A DNA stretch of 64,000 bases from Cladopsammia gracilis (Eukaryota; Cnidaria; Anthozoa; Scleractinia; Dendrophylliidae), in contig JAJGOT010000977.1 of assembly GCA_022457155.1 (NCBI GenBank), positions 61,795-125,794 of the forward strand, written 5' to 3'. Under the pieces are notes generated by a model. That model did not search any database. It saw only the letters and a list, made by a program, of their open reading frames with translations, and was not told the origin of the DNA. Both the position numbers and the translations under genes were made by a program. Positions within the stretch are counted from its first letter, which is position 1; each line of letters starts with the position of its first letter. This document shows, in pieces, positions 25,204 to 36,255 of the stretch.

Positions 25204-26099
25204 CTGCGTGGAAATGAAGAAGGAATGTATCAATGAAGTTCGTTTAAAACTGGGTATTCTCTTGTTATTTTTTAGTAGATACAATATGATCAACAGGTTC
25301 AAAAGTAATTCCTTACCTTTCCATTTTTTAAATCAACTCTGGCAATGACGAACATGCATGTAGACTACACATCGACGACATAGCAGACCTCACAACATTC
25401 ACCATTAGCGGGAAAGACGCGGTACTGACATCTAAATGTGAACTCATCTGTAACCTTACAACCTCATTGGTCTACGCGAACAATGAGCGGAAGTCTTTCT
25501 GGGCTTCCGGTAGTCGCCGCTCACACGACCCGAGTCTGGTGAGTAAACGGTTCGACCTTACGAAAATGCCTATGGCTCCCCACCCTCGGTACGTATTTTG
25601 AGTCGGTTATTGTTTAACGGCGACCAATCAGAAAGAGGCAATCAGCAGGACGGTTTCTGGCTGGCACGGGAAGAAATGATACGAATATCGACCGCTTGGA
25701 AAGTGTGGGATTTTGATTTTCTTCGACGGCTAGCTCCGGGCCGTTTGGACGGATTTTCGATCGAGAGGTACGAGAAGAAGCGTGAATCTTTGGGCCTTTC
25801 TGTTGCTTGGTTTGAAAGCCGAGCGATGCGATTTTATGTGAAAAAATCGCCTCAGCGCTGGAGCCGTTCAAAAATTTCTTTCCACCCTTGTCCTTCTCTT
25901 AGACGTACAGTCAACGGCGAACTCAGAATCCTTCAAAATTGCTCAAAATATCACTTTTACGGCAAAAGGACGACAACACACAACAAATAAGGTAATTTAA
26001 CGTTTATTTAGCGTTGATCAGTACATACATTTGGCGATAGGTCGCTATAATATGAAATTTAGGTAAATCCCATACATTTCCTATAAAATTACAAACAGT
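25204..26099. other. Upstream flank of the PIF1 gene; no supported gene
   Basis: Would contain the PIF1 promoter and any 5' exon. An ORF of 130 codons at 25,598-25,990 (+) lacks an ATG at its start and has no recognised motif, so it is not called. Confidence 0.5.
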
Positions 26100-26520
26100 C
26101 ATTATGTTACACAAACAGATTGTATGGGCTCCCTGTGTTTGGATCTTCCCTGGGAGTGAAGCAGGGTTGACTTCGTACTTCTGTTACCGAACATTGGGTC
26201 GGTTGAGCTGCTTGACTCCCTGTTGCCTGACTTTCCACCGAGCCTCCCGTGTCACTCGTTGAGCTCGTTTCTGTATCTTCCATTCTCCTCAAAATCTCAC
26301 TTCCTTCTCGCGGATTTTCCAAAATAAACACTTACAAAAGCAGGCAGAATCCCGTGCTCGTCGCCAATGTACTGTTCCGCGGCGGATGGCAACACAATAT
26401 CACTCGATTCACTCAGAACTCAACATGTTTAATAATGCTCGCCATGTGATACAAAGATGGCCGCCAACAACTCTATCCATAATGCTTTGCAGTTTTAAAC
26501 ATACGCATACATGAAGTATT
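26100..26520 (-). mobile_element. Possible 5' end of an LTR retrotransposon
   Basis: Read on the minus strand, CCGCGGAACAGTACA is followed by TTGGCGACGAGCACGGGA, which looks like the end of an LTR and the adjacent primer-binding region of Ty3/gypsy elements. A 74-codon Ser/Thr/Glu-rich ORF (26,107-26,331) then starts where a gag leader would be. No gag core, protease or reverse transcriptase follows. An AT-rich microsatellite (TAATAATAA) lies at about 26,545-26,585. Alternative: chance similarity in unique sequence. Confidence 0.35.
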
Positions 26521-26683
26521 AATACAGGAACAGTACAGAATCGAAAATAATAATAACAACAAAATAATAATAGTAATAAAAAGTAAAACTAAATTTAAGT
26601 TAAAGGTGTTCCTCCGTCCTTTTTCGATAACAAATCCCTCTCCGCTAAACTAGCATGTTTACATAGATCTTAAAATAAAAACT

Positions 26684-27574
26684 TTATAGGTTATCTAAAT
26701 CTTCCAAACAATAGATCCTTACCGGTGATCCGTCCGGTGACGTTTTAACATAAACTTTTCCATCAAGTGTCCAGACGCTTTGAATCAATCCATCTTTTCT
26801 CATGTCGTTCGCTTTCTTAGTTATGTTCCGTCGGTAAGCAGTAAGATTTTCGTTTATAAATATACGAGGCTCACGATCGATTGCAGCGGAATAGCTCCTA
26901 GAAGGGAAAACATCCGAAGCCTTGACACGTTTTAACTTAACCCGGCTTTTATAAAGTTTGGATTTAACTTTGTGACTTACAAATTTTACAATAATCGGCT
27001 TATTCCGAGTATTCAGATTGTGCGAGATTTCGATGTCCTCCGGCTTAATCGGTACATCTAAAGTTCCTCCCAGTTTTATAACCACCTCTTCGGTTGATGT
27101 GCAGGCCTCCTCTGGGACGCCATGAATTTCTAGCGAGTTTTTCCTCATGTATTGCTCTAAATTATCAAGTTCTTCATTTAAAAGTTCCGTCTCTTCGCTT
27201 TCTTTGTTTAACTTCTTTTTGGTGGACGCGAGTTCTTCTCTTAGCGCACAGTTTTCTTTCGCTGTGGCTTCCAAAGAGGTTTTCATCTTGTTTAACTCAC
27301 GTTGTTGGGATAGATACGCGGACTTCAGCTCCTTGAGTTCTTCTTTGAAAATCTGGTTTTCCTTTAAAATACTGGATACTGACGTTTGTATTTCTACCAG
27401 CATGTTTTTTATTTCGGCCAAAGTTGGCTCGAGCGATGGATTTTCGGTTTCTTCGATTGTTTCCTCGACTCCGCACTCGGCCATGTTGGATCTTTTGGCG
27501 TCGTTTAGGTCTCCTTCTTCTAGCGAACCTCTGTCACCTCGAGTTCGTTTGTTCTTGCGTGCCTTGCCTGACAT
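26684..27574 (-). CDS. LINE ORF1-like RNA-binding protein
   Basis: A 296-residue intact ORF with ATG. Order: basic N-terminus (KARKNKRTRG), acidic linker, a long coiled coil at roughly 60-140, then an L1-type ORF1 core with NLEQYMRKNSLEIHGVPEE, IIVKFVSHKVKSKLYKSR, and a C-terminal FINENLTAYRRNITKKA segment. Proteins of this type trimerise on LINE RNA and act as nucleic acid chaperones during retrotransposition in the cytoplasm. The matching ORF2 (endonuclease plus reverse transcriptase) is absent downstream, where the sequence instead reaches the possible LTR fragment at about 26.5 kb, so the element is 3'-truncated or rearranged. The open frame suggests recent insertion or a retained role for ORF1 alone. 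Confidence 0.8.
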   Translation of the reverse strand: MSGKARKNKRTRGDRGSLEEGDLNDAKRSNMAECGVEETIEETENPSLEPTLAEIKNMLVEIQTSVSSILKENQIFKEELKELKSAYLSQQRELNKMKTSLEATAKENCALREELASTKKKLNKESEETELLNEELDNLEQYMRKNSLEIHGVPEEACTSTEEVVIKLGGTLDVPIKPEDIEISHNLNTRNKPIIVKFVSHKVKSKLYKSRVKLKRVKASDVFPSRSYSAAIDREPRIFINENLTAYRRNITKKANDMRKDGLIQSVWTLDGKVYVKTSPDGSPVRIYCLEDLDNL

Positions 27575-27683
27575 ATGCTTCTAGAACTTTAAACTTATCA
27601 TTTCATATTGGATAAGATAACTTTATATCACGGTTGAAAGGAATTGGAGAAGGATTTTGATCCCTCGTCACGCAACACGTCCA

Positions 27684-28532
27684 TCACGGACTACCTCGCG
27701 TATGCAATTCATTTTCATTTGTTGACGCTAAATAAATTTCAATGCCTGAATGGAATGCAATCACATCGCCAATAATCTCACCAGTTGCCATAACAGTTCT
27801 TTCCATATTGCAAACCAAAATCAACTTAACCTTTGTTTGTTTGTTTGCATTTAAGATCTGCAACACCAACGGCTTGATTGCTTTGAAAAATGTTCTAGGA
27901 TCTATCCCAGGTCGGCCTTCAATCGTGAATTGCCTTGCGAAGTTATTCAAAGCAGATGGGCCTTCTTCAACTTGGTACTCCTTTTTTGGTACTCCTTTTT
28001 GTTTTTCTTCTGTTACATGACCTCTCAACTCGTCTAGCTTCTTCTTGAGTGAATTTCTCTTTGAAATCAAATTATTTCTTTGTTTCTTATTGTTCTTCAA
28101 CTTTTTATTCGCTTTTTGAAGCTTTTTCTTGAGTCGTTTGATTTGTTTTTCTTTGACTTGTTCACCCACTAATACAACAGGAGGTTGTGCTTCAAAATTC
28201 TTTTCTTCTCTGTTTTGCCTGCGGGTTTGCCTTGGTTTAATTTGATATGGTTGAACCATTCTCTTTTCATTTTTCGTCGTTGTTTTTTCTAACTCATTTG
28301 ACAATTCAACAATCGCTTTTGATGTTGATCTCACATTCTCAAGGTTTCGTTTTTTCTGTTTTCCTTTTCCTCCTCCCTCTTTTTCTTGATTCAAGCTTTT
28401 ATCCGGCGGCTTTTCTTCTTCTTTTTCTGTTAAAAGTTTTATTAATTGAGTTTTAGTTCTTGCATAAGAGCGACCAGGAATATTTCTTTCTCTAGTAAGA
28501 TTTCGTAATTCTGAAACCTTCATATTTTCCAT
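27684..28532 (-). pseudogene. Polinton 1 DNA polymerase, N-terminal region only
   Basis: A 282-codon frame. Residues 1-35 look like a SAP/LEM-type DNA-binding fold (KVSELRNLTRERNIPGRSY). A long Lys/Glu/Asn-rich coiled coil follows, then a conserved block (ALNNFARQFTIEGRPG, RTFFKAIKPLV, LVCNMERT). In cnidarian Polintons this arrangement precedes the exonuclease and polymerase domains of a large single protein. Similarity stops around 27,705 and the last residues (HTRGSP) are foreign, so the catalytic part has been cut away. The polymerase fragment at 0.93-1.53 kb begins a little beyond where this one ends. Confidence 0.75.
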
Positions 28533-28570
28533 TTTATTAGGAAATATTAAAAAATAGTATATTTATATAA

Positions 28571-29149
28571 AATGGAAACCACTGAAATCAAAATTACACC
28601 AGTTGGTAACAACGCAGAAATTTGGCAAACAAATATTTGATAATCTTGCAAAAACAGCAAAAGAATGTGGAATTAATCTTCCAACTCTTAAATATGCCAC
28701 AAAAAATAGTAAGCCATCAATTACAAGACAACGTGATAAACAAGCGTTCCTGGTTAAAACCAGAATTGTTCCCAAAGAACCAAAATATCCCATCATAATA
28801 AATTCAAAAAAATTCACTTCTGTCTGAAAAGCGGCTGACTTTCGGCGTTCCAACCTATACAATTTACAATGCAATTCGAAATAATAAACCTTATCTCTCA
28901 AAAAGCGCCGTTTTGAAACATTTTATCCGAAATAGAAGGTTAATAGATGAGCTTAAAAAGGCTATGTTATTGATCAAAGAGTCAAATGGTTCTGAAATTT
29001 GGTTTTATTCCAGCAATAGCATAGCAAAATTTTATAATATCCCTATATCTGTAATTCCAAAAGAATCAACGAAATTTTGGTTGGACGACAATAAAATTGA
29101 AATATTTTACCCAGAAAGTGTAACCCTTTCTAAAGAGGAATTTATTTAG
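28571..29149 (+). pseudogene. Small two-repeat, HTH-like protein, frameshifted
   Basis: Divergent from the polymerase gene, with only about 38 bp between the start codons. The frame from ATG 28,571 closes after about 22 codons, while the following ORFs 28,603-28,827 and 28,913-29,149 carry a protein in other frames. Two similar segments are visible: INLPTLKYATKNSKPSITRQ and VPTYTIYNAIRNNKPYLSKS, each a short helix-turn-helix-like unit followed by a basic stretch. A DNA-binding or regulatory role for the element is inference. The family was not recognised. Confidence 0.5.
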
Positions 29150-29250
29150 TGGCAAAAAGAATATAATGAAGAAATGAAATTTTGGTAAAATCATTTAACG
29201 ATAAATAATTTTACATTTTTTATTATTTTTTATTTTTTATATATTATAAA

Positions 29251-29385
29251 ATGGAAGATTTTGATGAAGTAGATTTGGATGAGCTTTCAGCATCGGATTA
29301 CGTTGCGGAGCTTATGAATTTAGGTTTTGATATGTTTTTAGCGGAAGATACTGTTGCGCAGCTTAGGGAATCGGTCAGATTTTAA
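29251..29385 (+). CDS. Small acidic protein, copy 1
   Basis: 44 residues, strongly acidic, with DELSASDYVAELMNLGFD. It is preceded by an AT-rich ATATTATAA stretch that could serve as a TATA element. It is related to the next ORF (DEFSASDIIELLM), so the pair arose by tandem duplication. Function unknown; short acidic transcription-modulating or linear-motif proteins are common in small DNA viruses. Confidence 0.5.
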   Translation: MEDFDEVDLDELSASDYVAELMNLGFDMFLAEDTVAQLRESVRF

Positions 29386-29396
29386 TTGTGCAGCTA

Positions 29397-29522
29397 ATGG
29401 AATTCGATTTTGTGGGGTCAGATTTTGATGAGTTTTCGGCATCAGATATTATTGAGCTGCTTATGGAACCTTGTGGTCCGCTTATGAATTTAGATTTTGA
29501 GACATTTGAAGATGATGAGTAA
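29397..29522 (+). CDS. Small acidic protein, copy 2
   Basis: 41 residues, 12 bp after copy 1, sharing the DE(L/F)SASD motif and an LMNL(G/D)F segment. Acidic C-terminus (FETFEDDE). Function unknown. Confidence 0.45.
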   Translation: MEFDFVGSDFDEFSASDIIELLMEPCGPLMNLDFETFEDDE

Positions 29523-29523
29523 A

Positions 29524-29661
29524 TTATAATTCCTCAGTGGAAGATGCTTCTGTATCAGAATCAGCCCAATCTGGATCTTCTTCATTGTCGTCTTCAGGCT
29601 CCCAATCAGAATTATCCATAGAATCATAAAGACTTTCTTGATAGCTTTCCGAATCACTCAT
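29524..29661 (-). CDS. Small very acidic protein
   Basis: 45 residues on the minus strand, Ser/Asp/Glu-rich (SDSESYQESLYDSMDN start), tail to tail with the two acidic ORFs and 1 bp from the second. No family recognised. Clean ATG and stop. The next gene on the same strand ends only 12 bp upstream of its ATG. Confidence 0.45.
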   Translation of the reverse strand: MSDSESYQESLYDSMDNSDWEPEDDNEEDPDWADSDTEASSTEEL

Positions 29662-29672
29662 TTTATATATTT

Positions 29673-30143
29673 TTAATAATAATCTTTCTCATACTTCTCT
29701 AAATTCAAACATAAATCTGCTACAATTCCGTCTATAACTTTCATTTCTTTCACGAATTCTTGTGAATCAAAGTAATCACCCCTAAGGTATGACCTCAATT
29801 CAGTCAAAACATTTTCATACTTTGTCATTGCGAATTGACTTATTTCTATCTTTCTTCTAAAGTTTTTCATTTCCTGAAACGTTTTCAAGAACAACCCAGC
29901 ACCATTTATAACCCCAAGAATAATTGGATTCAATGTAACTCCTCCTACAATCGTTCCTGTAACAACTAAAAGAGTAGAACTAAGAGTTAACACGGTATTC
30001 ATTTTCTTATATTTTCTTTGTGCTTTCCGGCAGCACCAACATTTTTTTATGATAAAATTAATAAAGTTTTTTTTCAATTCATCAACTTTCTCCTCAGAAA
30101 GCGTTGGATCAATATGATTGAAATTAAGTGGATTGGTTTGCAT
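29673..30143 (-). CDS. Polinton membrane protein, function unknown
   Basis: 156 residues, intact. A CWCC motif at about 35-38 is followed by a basic stretch, then a hydrophobic region (TVLTLSSTLLVVTGTIVGG, LNPIILGVINGAGLFLKTF) that probably forms two membrane-spanning or re-entrant helices. The C-terminal half is charged and helical. Similar proteins with VGGVTLNPIILGVI followed by K-x-F-x-EMKN occur in cnidarian Polintons. Location in a membrane is inferred from hydrophobicity. It is one of the few undamaged genes of element 1. Confidence 0.65.
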   Translation of the reverse strand: MQTNPLNFNHIDPTLSEEKVDELKKNFINFIIKKCWCCRKAQRKYKKMNTVLTLSSTLLVVTGTIVGGVTLNPIILGVINGAGLFLKTFQEMKNFRRKIEISQFAMTKYENVLTELRSYLRGDYFDSQEFVKEMKVIDGIVADLCLNLEKYEKDYY

Positions 30144-30225
30144 TTTTAAAGCAAGCGCAAAGTTTTCTCAAAGTTTGCATCATTTCCTTCAGTTTTTCCG
30201 AATCAATTTTAATCTCAAAAGCCAT
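30121..30225 (-). CDS. Small ORF upstream of the membrane protein
   Basis: 33-34 residues beginning MAFEIKIDSEKLKEMM, ending CACFKNAN and overlapping the start of the membrane-protein gene in another frame. Its size and position suit a compact viral gene, but there is no family evidence. Confidence 0.35.
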
Positions 30226-30296
30226 TTTAGCTGGGGAAATTAAATTTCAGGCGCTACGGTTGAATTGAATTCAATAGAAAAAGCTGCTTCATTATG

Positions 30297-30620
30297 CCAG
30301 GGACGCGCAGCAATAATGACTCATTCATAAAACAACACGCGGAGGCGACCAACCATGACATACACCCAAACTATGTTCAGATTCTGGAGAGAGGTGTAAG
30401 CAACTTGTCCAAACGTTTATTCTTAGAATCGTGGCATTCAACCATCGACCCTAATTGTGTCAACGAACGGAAGCCATTCCCAAGAGTATACCTACCAATT
30501 AACAAGGATTTTAAATAACTTGTTTCCAACAAAAAGAACATTCATTCTCTGATGAAGGCTGCAGTGAGCGACCGAAAATTTAGAAAAACTTTTAAACTTT
30601 TTATAAAATTTTTAACAGGT
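30297..30620 (+). mobile_element. Penelope-like element, 3' fragment
   Basis: The ORF 30,297-30,515 encodes a short tail with LSKRLFLESWHS and VNERKPFPRVY, the C-terminal signature found after the GIY-YIG endonuclease in Penelope-like elements. It is followed by TCTGATGAAGGCTGCAGTGAGCG-type sequence, a common PLE 3' region. Reverse transcriptase and endonuclease cores are absent, so this is a 5'-truncated insertion in Polinton 1, between the membrane-protein and fibre genes. Confidence 0.65.
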
Positions 30621-30647
30621 CAGTTTCAAAACTTTTATTTATTATCA

Positions 30648-32496
30648 TTATGGGTGACCTCTTCAGTTGTATTTTTTTTGTAAATTTCAATCCATAATAC
30701 ATCATGTTTTGATAGGTTCATATTTATGTTAACTTCCTGTCTTCTTTCATTTACTGTTAAGTCAAAGCTTTGATTTTGTATAATGGTTCCATGAGCTCTT
30801 ACTTTTAAAGTAATAAGAAAATCAGAATTATCTGATGAGTAAAAGTAACAATTGATACCTTTTAAAATACAATCATAAGGTATAATTTGAAATGGACTTA
30901 TATTATTTAAAAATAAGCGGCTTTGATGCTGTGATTTTTTGAAGTAAGCCGTAATGAATGTTTTTTATGTTATTGCAGGATTTAATATTCTATGATTATT
31001 CATATCCAAATCAGTCTCCATAACCATCTTTTGATTTTCAGACGCAGACGTCTCAAAAATGAAAGGAGAATCATAAACACTGCTATCAACATCAGGTTGA
31101 GAACCTTTGACGCCAAATATGATCAGATTTGCATCTCCTTTTGCAGCTGATGACGACGTTCCGTTCCATTTCAAATCTAGATAAATATATTCAGGCGGAG
31201 TGATCTTCCATTTATGCATGTGGATGATGGATCTTGTATAATTTGAAAATTGTTTTGTTGATTGTTGATTGATATTCAGGCTTGTGCTCACGACATTAAC
31301 ACCGACGTTTGCGTCGCTCACAGAGCTCCTTGAAGCAGGAAAGAATTCAATGCAAATAGTGTATTCACCCTCTGGAAGTTTATACATGTTGAATCCAAGT
31401 CTCCCAGAGTATTGATTAAAAGCATCTTTTGTTATTTTCAAATCATACGCCTTCTTATTGAAAAGATGTGGAGAACTTGGAAAATCAGTTATTCCAGTTA
31501 CCTCGATATTATGTTCAGAGCTGGATTCATCCACATCTTCCATCAGATACCGGAATTCATCTTTCAAGTGAGAGTTTGACGTTATATGCGTTTCATTGAC
31601 ATATTTTTTAAGCTCCTCTTCTGATTCTATCATCCTGGCTACCACATTTCCTATCTTGAGATCAAGATTTCTATCAACATAAGATTTTGGTGTTGGTTGA
31701 TGTTCATTGTTCCGCCTGTCAAAGAAAGTTTTTTAGCATTTTCTGTGTCCACATATCTTTTATTGGTTGCGTGGTCGATTGCTTCAGGGTCTGGCACATT
31801 CCAAATGAAATTGCTGTTCATATCTAATCCCTCTTCCATTGGAAACATTTCCATACGGCTGAGAAAGATATTCTTAGCATCATTGTAAGATATTAGATTG
31901 TTATAATTTACTCCTAAATATTCCAAAGTTTGTTGGTTTGAATGAATAATATTGTAACGTTGTTTCAAATCAATATCCTGCGTGACTTCATGCGTTGGTG
32001 CAGGTGCCTTAGGATGCAATTTTTTCAGAGTGATCATATTCACAGCTGACAAATCATTAATTTTAATCAGTGTCCATTTTGGTAATTAGTTTGCGATTCA
32101 TTTCTATGCCTCCTGGTTTGATGATGTTCTGGCCTCTGAGGTCAAGGTCTCCAGTCATATGCGAGGAACCATCAACCATCAATGAATCTGCCCTCAATTG
32201 CGTTAATTTGTTTTTGAGATTTGTTTCAAGAGTGTCAACCTGATGTTTTTTGATTGCGTCATCATTGTCAACTCCTTCGCAACATTGGCCAGTCGTTTTT
32301 GTTGGATATCATAATTATTGTTGGCGTCCAATTTCAGTCCGCCTCCTTGTTGAACTTGTCTGTTGAAATTTTTTATGTATTGACTCAAGTCAACATTAGT
32401 GAATCTTCCCACATTGTCAAATATACCCATTTTAAAACGGTTCATCAAAGTTTTTCTTGGCACTTTTCTTTTCTTTGTCAAGGAAAAGGAATTCAT
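30648..32496 (-). pseudogene. Fibre-like structural protein with tail-fibre repeats
   Basis: Pieces lie at 32,496-32,203, about 32,230-32,060 (another frame), 32,052-31,651, 31,645-30,965, and beyond a TAA (30,965) in the same frame to 30,648. Repeated motifs resemble trimeric tail fibres: MTGDLDLRGQNI, PDPEAIDHATNKRYVD, SLTGGTM and DLDMNNHRILNP. The N-terminal part starts with a basic segment and FNRQVQQGGGLKLD. A C-terminal, beta-rich region could be a head domain. The presumed role is surface attachment of the particle; that is inference from the repeat type. At least two frameshifts and one stop interrupt it, so no full product can be made. It lies directly downstream of the packaging ATPase, overlapping it by 4 bp. 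Confidence 0.7.
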
Positions 32497-33122
32497 AAGG
32501 TCCTAGGCCTATTGAAAAGATGTGGTTCAACCAAATTCTCCTTGGCAATAAGATCGAGGTGATTTTTTGTTGCAGGTGGATACAGAATCATATGCGAACA
32601 ATTCAAACGAATTTTTTGTGGAACATCATAATAAGATTGGGAAAGATAAATTGGGGTGATTTTGTGGTGTCTTCCATCCGTCCAATGATTCGCAATCTTT
32701 TGTTGGATCTTTGCTGAAGCATTAATGAGGTCATCAAAAATGACTAATTTTCTATTGTTGTTTGGGTATTCTGAGGTATCCAAGATTTCATCCGACCCCA
32801 AAAGTTCAAGAACTGGATAGCCAACTATTTCAGAAACGCCTTCCATCAATTTTTGGAAGTCTTGAATCTTATCTGGATGCTGATTGGGAGTATAGAAATA
32901 AATTTTATCATAATAAATTAGATGATGTCTCAACATATGCATAAGCGTGTTTGTCTTTCCACAGTTAGTTTGACCAGCAACGAGCATTCTGAAATCATCA
33001 TCCAGGAAATCACAATATTTTCTATTTGCTGTTCTATTATTTCGATGTCGATCATAATTTGGAATTTCATTTTTAAGTGCTGAGACAACGTTTATCTTTT
33101 GAAATAACTTCCAAATCAACAC
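32493..33122 (-). CDS. Polinton 1 FtsK/HerA-type packaging ATPase
   Basis: 209 residues, intact. Walker A is LVAGQTNCGKTNT and Walker B is KLVIFDDL, followed by QSYYDVPQKIR and SHMILYPP, the order seen in A32-like DNA-packaging ATPases of Polintons and adintoviruses. These enzymes pump DNA into the capsid with ATP. Both key Walker motifs are conserved, in contrast to the ATPase of element 2. The C-terminus (LFNRPRTL) overlaps the start of the fibre gene and may be shortened. The upstream gene (33,159) is divergent, leaving a 36 bp shared promoter space. Confidence 0.88.
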   Translation of the reverse strand: MLIWKLFQKINVVSALKNEIPNYDRHRNNRTANRKYCDFLDDDFRMLVAGQTNCGKTNTLMHMLRHHLIYYDKIYFYTPNQHPDKIQDFQKLMEGVSEIVGYPVLELLGSDEILDTSEYPNNNRKLVIFDDLINASAKIQQKIANHWTDGRHHKITPIYLSQSYYDVPQKIRLNCSHMILYPPATKNHLDLIAKENLVEPHLFNRPRTL

Positions 33123-33765
33123 TTATCTATTGAAATAAATGATGTTTTAACACGTAAAATGGATCTTGAAAGAATAAAGAAATACGCCGAACGTGAACGG
33201 CAGGGATATCAAATTGCGAAAGCAGTCACAGAGGTGAAGAATGAGGTGAAAGACCGAGAACAGCGAAGAGATGTTGTTATGAGTGATTATTTCAAAACCC
33301 TCAGAGAACCTTTGATTGAATAACAGAAGAAGACAGATGCAAAGCAAGATGCAGTGATTGAGCAACTCAGACAAAATCAACTTGCTTTGACTGAAGGCAT
33401 TCAGGACATCGTCACGCTGAATAAAGAATTGCCACTTAAAGGCGCTGAAGGTGTGACGTTGCCAATACGCTATAAATAACCAAGAAGATTTGATATCGAT
33501 ATCTATAAAGGAATTTCTGAGGAAGATAAAAACATTTTCCAACAATATCATTTACAACCTTTAGACAGCCTTTTAGGATTGTCAATTGAAAGTGTTAAAG
33601 ATGTCAAAAAATTGTATCAAAAAAAAAACTCTTCACAGTTATCTAATTTAAGCAAGAAAGTGAAGACAGTCGGATTCTTAACTGATCTAGAGAAGAAGAA
33701 ATGGGATCAATTAACCGCTGAAGCAACATCCTTAGACAAATATAGAAACCAAATTGATCGTTTAA

Positions 33766-35029
33766 CCCTATCCAGACCGGGGGGGGGGGGGGGGGGGGGG
33801 CTTTTGGAGCCCGCTAGAACTTTGAAGTTGTCTCGTTTCAAAACGGTCGATGCAATGACCACCAAATTTGGTGACTTTTCCTAAAGTTTATCTGGAAACA
33901 TTTTCCCGTTAGCGTCCTTTGTCCACCGACATTGACGTTTCCATAGCAACCACTTTTTGACACCTATGTTTCACAAAATTAGCATTTTTAGCTTTAATCA
34001 AGATTATTTCAAAGTTTTCTTATTGAATTAATATTTTCCACTTAATTTAGCGATAATTGATCAAATTATCTATAATTGTTTATTAATTAGATTAATTAAC
34101 GGTAATTTTAGGAAAATGTGGAATATGAAATGTTAAAATCCAGGATGGCGGATCGAAGTTTTACTAAAGGTCTTTTCTCTCTATAATTTTGTTATTGGTT
34201 CATATTTTGGATTGTAAAACATTTGCTCACAATAAACTAAGCTTTAGCAGTCCATTTGCTCTATTTTTCAGTGTTTTTACCGAAATAAACACGTTTGGAC
34301 TAATTCAAGATGGTGGATCCAAGATGGCGGATCCAAGATGGCGGACAATAAAATGGGAAATTTATTTACCTGTCTGTGTAATTCCATTATCTCTAAACAT
34401 TTATTGTCAAAATATCATAAAAATGTCCTTTTCACTTGAGAAAGCTTTTTTGAATTCATTAGGTACATGAAAAGCCATAATTTGGAAAGTTATCTGTTCC
34501 AGATTTTAAGAAAATGTACACATCACTTCTATGACGTCGCATGCTGTTACCATGGCAACAAAGTGTACGAATTCATTAACTTTTACTCCTGCATCAATAT
34601 GTGAAAGTCTGGTATGAACACTACCGTTTGTTTCAGAGCTATGCCTTATAGAACGTTTCAGTTGGTTATCTCATTGTATATGACGTCATAATGACGTCAC
34701 TGTTATTGTGAACAACAAAAACAGTGTTAGTAAACATAAGACTTTTATCAAATAGGTAGCTGTTAAAGTATTGTTGTTATATGTTCAAAATTGAGAAAAT
34801 GTTGATGAAAGACTGTTTTAGCCAATAAAATCGACTATATGACGTCATAATGACGTCACGTTACGTCATTATGACACCAAAGTATCTGCAGTTACTAGAA
34901 TTCATGACAACATTATCCTGTGTAAATTTGGTGGCCATAGCATAAGCGGTTTCAAAGTTACATAGCGGGGGCTTCTGGAGCCCCCCCCCCCCGGTCCCAG
35001 ACGGTCAAAAAAGCCCGGTCTGGATAGGG
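33766..35029. mobile_element. piggyBac-like MITE, copy 1
   Basis: Flanked by TTAA (33,762 and 35,030) and ending in CCCTATCCAGACCGGG / CCCGGTCTGGATAGGG. Poly-G and poly-C runs lie just inside each end. The internal part has three AAGATGG(C/T)GGATCC-type units near 34,308-34,345 and several TGACGTCA motifs. 1,264 bp, no transposase. TTAA duplications with CCC termini are the piggyBac signature. Confidence 0.88.
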
Positions 35030-35329
35030 TTAATTGACGCAAAAGAAGAGTAATGGTAACACCACAAAAAGGAAAAGGCATTCGCGATTATAAACAACCC
35101 CGAAGAAATGCATATAAGATTCAGGCCTTTGGGCCTCAAAAAGATCATTATGGTGGACTTCTCATTGATGTTCCCAAACTTTTCAATGAAATGAAGCTGA
35201 ATGCCTTCCGAGGTGGAAAATTAATCTATATAGCAGATGCAGATAACTCACTCATCGATTTGCTGACAAAAAGATTCAATCCCCGGAGAAAATATTCTAT
35301 GGATGCTGTGAGAATTTTCAATGACTTAA

Positions 35330-36255
35330 ACCTATTTAGACTGGGCTTTTTTAGGCAATCTGTGACTGGGGGGGGGGGGGCTCCTCGGACCCCCCTTCAT
35401 ATCTCTGGAACCAGTAAGGCTAGGACCATGAAATCTTCACACAATGTTCACCTCCATACAAGGAAACCTCACACCTAGTTTTGACCTGCCACACCCAATT
35501 ATGACGTCACAATGACGTCATTTTTGTTTTTCCGACGTTTCTTTGATATTTTTCCATCCAGATACTTAAAATATCAAATATAACTGTAAAATCATCTCTT
35601 TGATATTAAAACATAATAAATACAAACAAGGACACACTTTTTAATCGAGAAAAAGCAAAAAAGGCGAAAAAACTATAATTTTGAAATTATTGTCCGCCAT
35701 CTTGGATCCGCCATCTTGGATCCGCCATCTTGGATTTCCTTTTTTTTTTGGTTAAATTAAAATTTAAAAAATATCTAAAAGAGAAAAGGATCAGAATGTA
35801 TAAAACACGTATCAAACTAATGTCTATTATCCAAACAATGAACTTAGAAGCGTGATTTAATAAATAGTACAAAATTTTTGTCGATAAGTAAAAGAGAGCA
35901 AAAATTTACCTACCGCTCCCCCCCCCAAATATTTGATGTTAAAAATTTTTGATGTCTTTCAAGAACTAGTCCCAAGAAAAAACTATTCTAACAAGAAAAT
36001 GCACTATAAGTCAAAGAACAAGATCTTAAGATAAAAAAATTCACCATATTTTAATATTTTGAAAACCTATGTGTCAAAAACCGGTTGCCATGGCAACATG
36101 GTTAATCACACTGACATGTTATGGATACCAAAATGTCCCTAGAGAAATTCTAGGAAAAGTCAGAAAATTTCAGCCTCATAGCTATTTCGGTGTAAGAGTT
36201 ATTACAATTTTACTGGAGGGGGGGTTCGAAAAGCCCCCCCCCAGTCTGAATAGGG
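35330..36255. mobile_element. piggyBac-like MITE, copy 2
   Basis: Flanked by TTAA (35,326 and 36,256). Ends ACCTATTTAGACTGGG and CCCAGTCTGAATAGGG are related to copy 1, and it also carries G/C runs inside the ends and GGATCCGCCATCTT units near 35,690-35,737. Its units are in the opposite orientation. 926 bp, no transposase. Confidence 0.88.

Noticed and set aside
25316..25332. ATGGAAAAG before GTAAGG as the first exon of the PIF1 gene
   Set aside because: Joining it to the acceptor at 25,203 would put the helicase out of frame.
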